Shown here in pieces: positions 6,518 to 14,032 of a DNA stretch of 14,214 nucleotides; the stretch's first letter is position 1; every line of letters begins with the position of its first letter. Under the pieces are notes generated by a model that saw only the letters and a list, made by a program, of their open reading frames with translations, was not told where the DNA came from and searched no databases. The stretch covers positions 1 through 14,214 of the forward strand of contig CAJBJW010000397.1 of the NCBI GenBank assembly GCA_903953455.1. The letters are read 5' to 3'. The translations under genes were made by a program, and so were the position numbers. The stretch is from an uncultured Pseudomonadota bacterium (GTDB taxonomy: Bacteria > Pseudomonadota > Gammaproteobacteria > Methylococcales > Methylomonadaceae).

Positions 6518-7543
6518 TTACTCTTTTTCGCTTTCGCCAAAGACACCACCACGCACTAAAACCGCCATGACATAATGCTCGGCTTCTTTATTCTCTAATT
6601 GTCCACCACGGGCAAATTTGTCAAAGAGTGAGAAAAAATCCACTTTTTCTTTTGGTGTTCTAAATGCTCGCCCTAGATTTGTCACTGCGCCATAAGGCTC
6701 AATGGCTATGGGTTTGCCATGCTCTGAAAATTCGGGATACCACGTATCAATTGAGCGCAATGCATTACCAATTTTCTGCGAGTGTAACGCAGCGACATTT
6801 TTAACATGATAAAGAATTTTACTTTTTTTTGATTTACTATTGCCTTTATCAAGGACTAATTCCTCACTAGGATAGACGTCTTGCGCATGACCAATTTGAG
6901 CATAAGCACTCACTTCCAAAAGTAAAAACTTCACCTTACCCGACAACGCATCCGCAATATGTGTTGCTAAATCAACAATATCGTCACTGATATCATCAAA
7001 ATGTTGTGTACTAAATTGCGTTCCATCAAAAATCCATTTCTTAGCGGCATTTGAGATTTTGACATGAATTTCAAGTTGCTCAACTCCCACACGATTGCGC
7101 CATAAAAAACGGCCATTGGCTATATTGATCGCATAGCGTTTAGCAATGGTCATAAATCCTTCCTCTGCAATATACGATTTTACGGCGTTTTGATATCCTT
7201 CATAAAAAACAGCGTTATTACAGGCAGAGGGAAATTCAACGCCACTGAGAATTTTCAACGTAAAGCTCAGCTTTAGCGTATCGTGTTCTGGCAAAAGTGA
7301 GCAACTATCGACAGTTTGCAAATTTGCTTTTTCAACCTCAGCATCCAATCGTATTGAATCATCTTGTAGCGCTTTTTTTAATCTATTAGAAATGGTACCA
7401 CGCACAGATTTTTCCCGTAATTCAAGCGGATACTCCAAAGTACCTCGCTGCTGCCATGTTGTGCCATACAAATAGCCATCAGAGGGAACGAGTTTCTTCT
7501 CAAAAGCGAGAACAGAGGCTTTATCATCTTTTTTCATTGCCAT
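6518..7543 (-). CDS. csy3: Csy3 (Cas7f), backbone subunit of the type I-F Csy complex
   Basis: Cas7f is the repeated RNA-binding subunit; six copies line a normal 32-nt spacer and hold it for base pairing with DNA. At 341 aa it is almost exactly the usual length (342). Family blocks are easy to see: SVLAFEKKLVPSDG near the N-terminus, REKSVRGTISNRLK (residues 43-56), NLQTVD, RFLWRNRVG, EELVLDKGNSKSKKSKILY, HSQKIGNALRSIDTWYP, the EPYG block, and the terminal VRGGVFGE. No key region is missing. The start MAMKK has a second Met at codon 3. It follows csy2 by 32 nt and precedes cas6f by 5 nt, in the standard I-F order. The strong conservation contrasts with the altered Cas2-3 and Cas1 in the same operon. 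Confidence 0.96.
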   Translation of the reverse strand: MAMKKDDKASVLAFEKKLVPSDGYLYGTTWQQRGTLEYPLELREKSVRGTISNRLKKALQDDSIRLDAEVEKANLQTVDSCSLLPEHDTLKLSFTLKILSGVEFPSACNNAVFYEGYQNAVKSYIAEEGFMTIAKRYAINIANGRFLWRNRVGVEQLEIHVKISNAAKKWIFDGTQFSTQHFDDISDDIVDLATHIADALSGKVKFLLLEVSAYAQIGHAQDVYPSEELVLDKGNSKSKKSKILYHVKNVAALHSQKIGNALRSIDTWYPEFSEHGKPIAIEPYGAVTNLGRAFRTPKEKVDFFSLFDKFARGGQLENKEAEHYVMAVLVRGGVFGESEKE

Positions 7544-7575
7544 TTAATATACCTTCCTTTGAATGTGTAGTTTTT

Positions 7576-8445
7576 TTATGAATTTTGCTTGCAAAGATAC
7601 AAATTATTTTTTAAATCTGCGTGATAATGCCAAAGCATCTCGTCAATATTTTTTATTCGATATGGCCTAACAAATTCACCTAATGTCACCACGCTTTCAG
7701 CAAAGCGGTGGGGCACTAATTGATCTCGTTGATTTTCTGCACGCCCAAGTGCACTAACACCATGAAACCCTGTTGAGACAGGCACAATATTTCCGTATAT
7801 CTTACGTTTTTTTATCCATTCAACTCCGCCACCCACTTCGCCAATTTCACAACGGTGCTGCATTGTTAGATAATCGAGTAACGAATCAATGGCATTTTTT
7901 CCTTTTACCATCGACGCAATCATTAAATCGCGTCTCTCAATCAAAATATACGAGGGCATTAATCGACGCATCAATGTACGATGGACGTTTTCATCATGTA
8001 ACTTAATTAATTCAGGTGGTTGAAAATGTAAAATATCCCCCCCCGCTAACTTTAATTGATGTAAATGTAATACTAGAATCTCTAAAAGTTCATTTTCATC
8101 AAAAGGTAAGCCTTCACACGCAATAACCAGTGAAACGGTAATATGACAGCGCGCCTCCTCAATGAAAGCTGATCGAGAACCATCTTTCTCAAGGGGACTA
8201 CCTCGGCCAACAATGGAATACACAAAATCGCCACGACCTTTATAAACTTGCAAATCAAGTTCATGGCACGCAATGCCAACACCTTCAAAACACAATTCAT
8301 CAAATCCATCTTGATGAAGCTTTCGCTGTAATGCGTGAACAGCACCAAGCCAAGCAGTCATCGCCGGAAAACCTACTGTACAAGTACTTGATAAAGCATT
8401 CGCATTCTGAATAGTAATATGAGGCAGAAACAAAATCGTTTTCAC
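7576..8445 (-). CDS. csy2: Csy2 (Cas5f), crRNA 5'-handle-binding subunit of the type I-F complex
   Basis: Cas5f pairs with Cas8f at the tail of the Csy complex and grips the 8-nt 5' handle of the crRNA. The protein has 289 aa, about 40 shorter than P. aeruginosa Csy2 (327), but is complete from MKTILFLPHITIQNANA to the C-terminus. Recognisable blocks are FPAMTAWLGAVHALQRKL (start of the RRM-like fold), GIACHELDLQVYKG, RCHITVSLVIAC, RRLMPSYILIERRDLM, and the C-terminal GFHGVSALGRAENQRD followed by FAESVVTLGEFVRPYRI. Its start overlaps the csy1 stop by 4 nt (ATGA), showing translational coupling. Since the handles in this array differ from the family norm, this subunit would be expected to have co-adapted; that is inference. 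Confidence 0.93.
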   Translation of the reverse strand: MKTILFLPHITIQNANALSSTCTVGFPAMTAWLGAVHALQRKLHQDGFDELCFEGVGIACHELDLQVYKGRGDFVYSIVGRGSPLEKDGSRSAFIEEARCHITVSLVIACEGLPFDENELLEILVLHLHQLKLAGGDILHFQPPELIKLHDENVHRTLMRRLMPSYILIERRDLMIASMVKGKNAIDSLLDYLTMQHRCEIGEVGGGVEWIKKRKIYGNIVPVSTGFHGVSALGRAENQRDQLVPHRFAESVVTLGEFVRPYRIKNIDEMLWHYHADLKNNLYLCKQNS

Positions 8446-9653
8446 AGAAACCCATCCTTATTTTCTTCAATAAACGCGCTTATTTCGCTCAAAATTGCCT
8501 CGCTTAACACCTTCGCTTCTTTTCCCATCGTTTTTTTATATCCCTCTAAAAACCAAAGAACAAAATCCTGAATGATCAGCGGTAGCCAACTTTCATCTTT
8601 TACTCTCTCTTCCGTCCATAATGAATCCAACCAAATTTTTTGATAATGTGGAAGCTGTGTTTTCTCTGACCAACCTGCTTCACACTTTCTCAGTTGCCAA
8701 ATTCGCCCAACCATAGCGTCCATCATGCAATGGATCAGATTATTCTCACTTTCACTTAACGAAAAAAAATCTCCCTCTTGCGTTATCGAGCGATGAAAGG
8801 CCTTAAAACCCTCTTTGTACAAACTAGAATTAACACTACTTTTAAAAAAATCAGTCGTGGGCGGCACTATCGAACGTGCTTTTAATGGCGGCGGGATACA
8901 CGTCAACAAATACGATTCCCCATGAAACTTATTGTTTAAAACACTTATGTTTTGAGGTTTCGTTCCACCAAAACCGATAACCACTAAATCGTGTATCTCA
9001 TCAAACCCCTGTGAATGAAATACACTATTTTTTTCTGCCTCTCGTGCTTGTTTGGTTTCATCTGAAAAGCGCAATTTTTGTACGCGATCTTTGAGTGCAA
9101 AAATCAACCCCGAAGGCGTGAGAATTGAAAGTAAGTGATAATTGTCATCTACAGGAAAATAGACCTGTTTGACTTGGCTACTTGTTTGGACTTTAGGAAA
9201 TTTATCGCGTTTTATCGCTAAAAAATTGAAACGCAATTTCTCAAATGGCGTCGATACATCACTAAATTGTGCACGAATGAGCGACGTATCATTTTCTAAG
9301 TGCTCTAAAACTGTTTTACCATCCATTAGCGTCAGTGATAAAAACTTATACACATCCAGTGCTGCCGCATTACCAAATACATCAAGTTCCGCGTCCACAT
9401 TCCCTGAACGTAAAAATCCATCTCCAATAAACTCACTTTTAAAAACAATCGAACTTGTTTTAGCACTTGGATGTGTAAATTTACTTGGATGACTAACCAG
9501 TGATAATTGTCCTGCTCTCTTTGCGGCTTCGGGAATCCAATTTTCAGGAAGAAAGCTCTCTTCTACTTGACTATCAGGAACCTTATTACCCAAACTTTTC
9601 AATTTTGCCGCTTTGCGCTCAAGCAAAAAAGCGTGTATTGCGTTATCTAACAT
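8442..9653 (-). CDS. csy1: Csy1 (Cas8f), large subunit and PAM reader of the type I-F complex
   Basis: Cas8f recognises the 5'-CC PAM, opens the target duplex and, through its C-terminal helical bundle, recruits Cas2-3. It has 403 aa, about 30 shorter than P. aeruginosa Csy1 (434). The family blocks are clear: WIPEAAKRAGQLSLVSH (39-55), DVFGNAAALDVYKFLSL (91-107), QVYFPVDDNYHLLS, and GFGGTKPQNISVLNN (227-241). From published Csy structures as I remember them, an Asn in the FGNAAALD block and a Lys and Asn in the GGTKPQN block read the PAM; all are present (N95, K232, N235). DNA recognition thus looks intact. The gene is preceded by AAAAGG 7 nt upstream and lies 76 nt after cas3, the widest gap in the operon, though I see no good promoter there. 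Confidence 0.94.
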   Translation of the reverse strand: MLDNAIHAFLLERKAAKLKSLGNKVPDSQVEESFLPENWIPEAAKRAGQLSLVSHPSKFTHPSAKTSSIVFKSEFIGDGFLRSGNVDAELDVFGNAAALDVYKFLSLTLMDGKTVLEHLENDTSLIRAQFSDVSTPFEKLRFNFLAIKRDKFPKVQTSSQVKQVYFPVDDNYHLLSILTPSGLIFALKDRVQKLRFSDETKQAREAEKNSVFHSQGFDEIHDLVVIGFGGTKPQNISVLNNKFHGESYLLTCIPPPLKARSIVPPTTDFFKSSVNSSLYKEGFKAFHRSITQEGDFFSLSESENNLIHCMMDAMVGRIWQLRKCEAGWSEKTQLPHYQKIWLDSLWTEERVKDESWLPLIIQDFVLWFLEGYKKTMGKEAKVLSEAILSEISAFIEENKDGFL

Positions 9654-9729
9654 TATGTTACCTTTTCAATCTTTTTCGTTTCAGTCCATGAAAATTGTTG
9701 CAATACCCAAGATAAAGAAAAAACACTCA

Positions 9730-12645
9730 CTACTGTGTAGCTGCATTTTTCGCCATCATTCCAAATGCACTGCAATACAGAAGTCCATTTTGTGCATCTT
9801 GGGGCAAACTAATTTCGCTGTAACGCATCGCAATTTCACTTGCTGCCATAGATTTTTTATTCGCCATTTTTTTTATCACAGCCGCATAATCATTCTGAAG
9901 CCATAAACGCTTAAAATAGTGTTGACTCAATTCGCGCATTTCAATTTGTCTAACTCCCTCGATACTGACAAATTTTCCTTTTTCATTTTTTTCAACAAAC
10001 TGCCACGCATCATCTTCAACTTGAATTAAATGGCATTTCGTACTTTTTTCATGTAATTCAAAAGGCGTCAACGCTTGGGGTATCGCCGTCAAAAACCAAC
10101 AGGCATTAATCCAACCTGCTAAATTCTCAGCACCTTTCTTATCATACGCTGTCAACGATTGCGTCATTACATGTGGTTTTGTCGAAAATTCAGGCTCAAT
10201 AATCGACCAATCAAACGTATAACGTTGCCCAATTTCAGACGATGAATTAGTCACTAAAATATAAATAACGTGTTGGGCTTTACTTTTTTCAATTTGTTTA
10301 CGAATAATCGAATTTTCAAAAGCCACATTGATATTTTCACGATGAAGGACTGCATCAAGATGTTGCTCTTGCTCATTTCGCATGAACAACACTTGCTGAC
10401 TATGATGCAACATAATTTTAATATCCACTTCACTCGACCATTCATGCTTCATCAAAAACTCAGCTAACTCAATGCAAGATGTCGTATTCGCCATATTGAG
10501 TAGACCAAAGGACACTTTTTTGCCCGTTGGCTTATGGAGAGTAGAATGGCGTATATGTTGATAACGAATCATGTTAATGACCGTATCATCCTTAAAGTTA
10601 TCTAAAGGAATTGCTTCATTTTTATGTTTCACCGATTTTTGAACTATTTTTTTTCCGTACGCTGTCATAAATTCTGTATGAAAATGTCTAAATTCGAGTT
10701 GGCAATGTTCTTTCACTGCAATAGAGTGAACTTGCGTAGATGATTCGTTGACCCATGCACACCCAATGTTTTGGTTGAAACCACGTGATCGAGCAAAAAT
10801 TTGCCAACCCGATTGGTACGCATTGAAATAGCCTTCTGCAACATCTTGAGTCAAATTAGAGGAAGAAAGAATCACCTTACGCCCTAGCATCCCCGCTAAA
10901 TGAATTAATCGACCAAGCGCTACTAAAGTATCACTATCAAAACAATCAATTTCATCAAGCACTAAATCTGACGACATTAATCGTAAACAGGGCAAAATAT
11001 AGTGATTACCATTTGACGTTTGCGTAGCCGCAATTAAACTTTCTATGGTGCACGCTAATACAGGGGAATAAAGAAATTTTTTATCGCGGGTTTCTTTGAA
11101 GAGCGTTGCAGTACTTTCATCAAAAATTGAGCAATCAAAATCCACTTCATCATTGAGCAATTCATCAACTAAATGATCACCTGATGTATTTTCAAGCGAT
11201 AGCGTTGATTGTTTATAAAATCTTGCAGGCATTTTTGCACCAATCACAACTGCCAATTCTGAACTATCCAGTCCAAGTTGGGCGCGATATTGCTCACCTG
11301 TTTGAAGTGTTAGATTTTTTGACCCCAACGCAAAAACACCGCGCAGACTATCTGATTCTGGAGATAAAGCGCGCAATATTTTTGCATTAGCACCTATTTT
11401 TTCATCATTTCTTTGAGACATATTTACCGCAAAAAAACCGTAATGCGAAGAATTGATATTTTCACTATGACGCCATTTTTTTATAGCAGACACTATATTA
11501 TCGTGCCAAGAAAAAAGGAAAGACGACGGCTCCCTTTTAAGTTTAGCCATATCTTGAGCGCAAGGTAATTTTGATTCCATTTCAGGAAAGTAATGCACTG
11601 CTTTTAGCGCATTGTCCAAAACACTCACGAGATGCTCATCAAGCCTCTTTGTTTTATCCTCAATTTGCGCCAATGCGTTAAATTCACTTAGCCATTTAGG
11701 ACTAGCTTCTTGAGCCCTGCCAACATAATCCCCTAGCATTAATGCTAAACGGGCATGATGCAATACCAAACGCCACGTATCATCTTCAATTACTTTATCA
11801 GCCAACTGAGCACAATCTTGCATTTTTGTAGCCCATTTCTTCGCTTCTCTGCACCATTGTGCTGATTGACTAGGAAGTCCATTTAAAAAGGCTAAACTTT
11901 GCGCAGAGTCATCACCATGGCGATAGCCAAAATCAACCGTAATAGCTGAAAGTAATTGCTTGAAATCTTTTGGTGGCGCTTTACCTCGCCAATCATTTTG
12001 TGGCAAAGGCAAACGATGATGTGAAAGAATGAGCCAACTAATTAAACAGGCAAGAGGAGGCAAATCTTTGAGCGGACGTTGAACTGTATTTTTTGTCACT
12101 GTATCGAGTATTTGAGCCTCATTAAATTCTGCAATCGCGAGTCTTTCGAGCCAAGCTGAATCTGTTTTATCACCATTGATAAATGCATGAAATAATAAAC
12201 AAGAAACCCATTCATGGCTCAATGCTTCATCCGGAAGTTGACCCGACTTAAGGGTTTGTTGAAAGCAAGCAGCGGCATGCCCCCAATCATGAAACAATGC
12301 CGCAACCGCTGTAATACTTTTAATCAAGGGTAAGTATTGCCAGGCATTGTCACTAGGCAAATTAATGAAGTCACTGACTGGCACCGTAGATTGTGTCGTG
12401 AATTTATGACGATTCCCCACAATCCAAACCAATTCAGAATCTAACTGATCTCGAAATGCGTAGCACAAAACTGCGGTATTTTTGGTTGCAATTCGACGCA
12501 ACTGTTTTTTAACCGTTTGCAGTCCCTCATCCGTCATAATGGTTTGCCACGTATTCTCTCCAATGCGGTTAGCAAAATTATCAAGAATCTGTGCTGTTTT
12601 TGATAACGCATTTTTTTCACATTCTGAAACAAAATTGACGATCAT
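9730..12645 (-). CDS. cas3: Cas2-Cas3 fusion of type I-F with intact HD nuclease but eroded helicase motifs
   Basis: The type I-F Cas2-3 fusion normally nicks and unwinds Csy-bound DNA and also partners Cas1 in spacer acquisition. This one has 971 aa against about 1,076 in P. aeruginosa, with the shortening mostly after helicase motif VI. The N-terminal 90 residues match the fused Cas2 domain (SECEKNALSKTAQILDNFA; ELVWIVGN). HD nuclease ligands remain: HDWGH (119-123), SHEW (H144), LSHHRLP (H209, H210) and LGD (D306). The helicase is different. Where relatives have GxGKT after GFF-N, this has SQRNDEKIG (410-418): both glycines and the threonine are lost. DEID (564-567) remains, but SAT is SSN (595-597), the VGRDHD block is IGQRYT (805-810) and the QxxGRxxR block is absent (about 825-837). 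The frame is unbroken and flanking residues are conserved. ATP-driven unwinding is very unlikely. The start overlaps the cas1 stop by 4 nt. Confidence 0.93.
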   Translation of the reverse strand: MIVNFVSECEKNALSKTAQILDNFANRIGENTWQTIMTDEGLQTVKKQLRRIATKNTAVLCYAFRDQLDSELVWIVGNRHKFTTQSTVPVSDFINLPSDNAWQYLPLIKSITAVAALFHDWGHAAACFQQTLKSGQLPDEALSHEWVSCLLFHAFINGDKTDSAWLERLAIAEFNEAQILDTVTKNTVQRPLKDLPPLACLISWLILSHHRLPLPQNDWRGKAPPKDFKQLLSAITVDFGYRHGDDSAQSLAFLNGLPSQSAQWCREAKKWATKMQDCAQLADKVIEDDTWRLVLHHARLALMLGDYVGRAQEASPKWLSEFNALAQIEDKTKRLDEHLVSVLDNALKAVHYFPEMESKLPCAQDMAKLKREPSSFLFSWHDNIVSAIKKWRHSENINSSHYGFFAVNMSQRNDEKIGANAKILRALSPESDSLRGVFALGSKNLTLQTGEQYRAQLGLDSSELAVVIGAKMPARFYKQSTLSLENTSGDHLVDELLNDEVDFDCSIFDESTATLFKETRDKKFLYSPVLACTIESLIAATQTSNGNHYILPCLRLMSSDLVLDEIDCFDSDTLVALGRLIHLAGMLGRKVILSSSNLTQDVAEGYFNAYQSGWQIFARSRGFNQNIGCAWVNESSTQVHSIAVKEHCQLEFRHFHTEFMTAYGKKIVQKSVKHKNEAIPLDNFKDDTVINMIRYQHIRHSTLHKPTGKKVSFGLLNMANTTSCIELAEFLMKHEWSSEVDIKIMLHHSQQVLFMRNEQEQHLDAVLHRENINVAFENSIIRKQIEKSKAQHVIYILVTNSSSEIGQRYTFDWSIIEPEFSTKPHVMTQSLTAYDKKGAENLAGWINACWFLTAIPQALTPFELHEKSTKCHLIQVEDDAWQFVEKNEKGKFVSIEGVRQIEMRELSQHYFKRLWLQNDYAAVIKKMANKKSMAASEIAMRYSEISLPQDAQNGLLYCSAFGMMAKNAATQ

Positions 12646-13589
12646 AATCTATACCCCTCAGTACTCATTTGTTTTACCGCATCAAACATAAAATCTAACG
12701 CATTGTGCCTTGTAAATAGTTCTAAACATTGCTGGCGAAATGCTTGCTCGCTCATTTTGGCTTTCGCACAAATAAAAGCTAACGGAAGAATTAACGTGTC
12801 TTTAATCAAATCAGCCACATCAAATACCAACGCTCCACGCCTTGTATTTGAATGCATCACAGCAAAACCATACGGGATCCCGAGGACCCAAAGTGTGGTA
12901 GCAGCAAGTCCATAAGCCAGATATTCACCCTGATTTAAAAATAAATTCACCTCATCCCCTCCTTCTTCATTGCGAATAAAGTCCAACTGTTTCGTAGAAT
13001 CTGACGCAATTTTATAGAGCTGCTTAGTAAAAGCCGTATCTAAAGTCAATAATTTTGAAACATCCTGGCATTGCTCAATTTTCTCAGCAAAACCCTTTAT
13101 CGCTTTTTCTGTTAAAACGTCGTCTAAATAAAATCCTTCTCTTTGAAAATCTTTATCTTTTGACCAAACTTGCTCGATATAACGTAATCTCAGCTGCTGA
13201 AGTTGCTTTGCAATGTGTAGGCGTTTCGTTTCATCAAACCAAAATGCCATCCAGCTCTCTAAATATTCTGTTGGTCGGTATTGATTTTGCGCAGAGAACC
13301 ACTCAACGTCCATTGCCGCGACAAGTGGTGTACCACCACTACCACTAAAACCAATTAAAACGCCCTCACTCGCAAGCATTTTGACGGCAGACTGTGTAAT
13401 TGACGTGCTTGAGCCCAATAAAATCACTGTTGTATTGGCAATAGGAATGTTAAACGATTGCGTTACATCTTCTGTTTGCTGAATATAAACAACGCGCCCC
13501 TCTTTCACCATAACGCGGCATTTTTCTAAATAAAAAATGTTAGCGCGCTTAGAGTAAAATATCGCTTTCGAATCAGTGAATTGTTCCAT
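12642..13589 (-). CDS. cas1: Cas1 of type I-F, with unusual active-site substitutions
   Basis: Cas1 is the integrase that inserts new spacers, acting with Cas2-3 in type I-F. At 315 aa it is close to the P. aeruginosa length (324). The I-F pattern is clear: SKRANIFYLEKCRV, NIPIANTT, LLGSSTSITQSAV, GGTPLV, QYRPTEYLESW and the active-site block MHSNTRRGALVFDVADLIKD (H246, D257, D260). The remaining metal ligand, a Glu in the LLTEEARLSKRLF helix of relatives, aligns with D184 in LLTLDTAFTKQLY. The normally near-invariant RFLDHGNYLAYG reads LFLNQGEYLAYG (216-227). Integrase activity is therefore doubtful but not excluded. It is the first gene of the operon, with a weak GAGA-type ribosome binding site and a 443-nt region upstream shared with efp. 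The comparison is with sequences recalled from memory. Confidence 0.95.
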   Translation of the reverse strand: MEQFTDSKAIFYSKRANIFYLEKCRVMVKEGRVVYIQQTEDVTQSFNIPIANTTVILLGSSTSITQSAVKMLASEGVLIGFSGSGGTPLVAAMDVEWFSAQNQYRPTEYLESWMAFWFDETKRLHIAKQLQQLRLRYIEQVWSKDKDFQREGFYLDDVLTEKAIKGFAEKIEQCQDVSKLLTLDTAFTKQLYKIASDSTKQLDFIRNEEGGDEVNLFLNQGEYLAYGLAATTLWVLGIPYGFAVMHSNTRRGALVFDVADLIKDTLILPLAFICAKAKMSEQAFRQQCLELFTRHNALDFMFDAVKQMSTEGYRL

Positions 13590-13668
13590 TTTGTCATTCT
13601 CGCTTAATTAAACGCGCACATAGTCGCCGTGGACGTCATTAATATGCTTTATTATTTGTTCAGTTATA

Positions 13669-13773
13669 TTTGTGTATCCACAACCTGAAATTCATCAGCC
13701 AAAATCAAACAATCAGCGTTAGCGAACGATTTTCAAAAAAGAAACAGGGATCTTTTATTCATGGATACACAAA
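13669..13773. repeat. Separated 12-bp inverted repeat upstream of cas1
   Basis: TTTGTGTATCCA (13669-13680) recurs as its exact complement TGGATACACAAA (13762-13773), 81 nt apart. The near arm is 80 nt upstream of the cas1 start codon, where a promoter or operator would be expected. The far arm overlaps the start of a possible small frame. No target-site duplication borders the pair. It may be a pair of regulator binding sites, but chance in AT-rich DNA is possible. Confidence 0.5.
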
Positions 13774-13928
13774 GTGTCACGAAAACTATATCAACTAATG
13801 ACAGCCTAATCAGAACTTTAAGTCAAAAATGTGACGCAGTTCTCATTTTTAAAATTTTTAGCCTTACAAATAAAGTACTACTGGAAAATTTAAAGTGCGC
13901 TGCATACCTTACTAGGATTAAAAAATGA
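13761..13928 (+). CDS. Possible small protein, 55 aa, unknown
   Basis: An ATG at 13761 opens a 55-codon frame ending with TGA at 13926-13928. The protein begins MDTQSVTKTISTNDSLIRTL and ends with a basic tail TRIKK; it includes two cysteines and a short hydrophobic stretch (AVLIFKIF). AGGGA lies about 10 nt upstream and could serve as a ribosome binding site. I recognise no family. Frames of this length arise by chance, and the efp promoter lies just downstream, so this could simply be non-coding spacer. Listed because it is the only plausible frame in the region. Confidence 0.2.
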   Translation: MDTQSVTKTISTNDSLIRTLSQKCDAVLIFKIFSLTNKVLLENLKCAAYLTRIKK

Positions 13929-13991
13929 CCATTCGAATGATTTTTCAGCACAAAATCTGATTTAAAGTTTTAAGGATGCAACGTGAACCTT

Positions 13992-13997
13992 TATAAT
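13992..13997 (+). promoter_or_regulatory. efp: Candidate -10 element of efp
   Basis: A perfect TATAAT hexamer, 35 nt before the efp start codon. The -35 region 17-18 nt upstream is a weak TTTTAA or TTTAAG. Transcription would start near 14004, giving a leader of about 30 nt that carries the ribosome binding site GAGGA (14023-14027). Confidence 0.55.
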
Positions 13998-14032
13998 GAC
14001 GCTTTAATTTATTTATTCTTCTGAGGAAAACA

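Larger units (their letters stand above)
13590..14032. other. Intergenic region between cas1 and efp (divergent promoters)
   Basis: A 443-nt AT-rich region separating the minus-strand cas operon from plus-strand efp. It must contain promoters in both directions. A good -10 for efp is visible at 13992-13997; no convincing cas promoter pair was found. It also holds a 12-bp perfect inverted repeat with arms at 13669-13680 and 13762-13773, and one possible 55-codon reading frame (13761-13928), listed separately. No CRISPR repeat or leader-like unit is present here. Confidence 0.6.

Noticed and set aside
7832..7839. Self-target of the short spacer in csy2: CC followed by CACTTC, matching the first six seed bases.
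   Set aside because: The match ends after six bases; a six-base seed match is expected by chance over this length.
12345..12645. Cas3 without Cas2, suggested by its short overall length.
   Set aside because: The first 90 residues match the N-terminal Cas2 domain of the I-F fusion (the SECEKNALS, RTWQT-like and ELVWIVGN blocks). The missing length is mainly at the C-terminal end.
5394..13589. A transposon-associated (I-F3) or minimal (I-F2) CRISPR variant.
   Set aside because: No tniQ or Tn7 genes are present, cas1 and cas2-3 are encoded, and csy1 and csy2 are separate complete genes, so the layout is standard I-F.
13664..13778. Miniature transposon with 12-bp terminal inverted repeats.
   Set aside because: The bases flanking the two arms show no target-site duplication, and the interior has no recognisable element structure.
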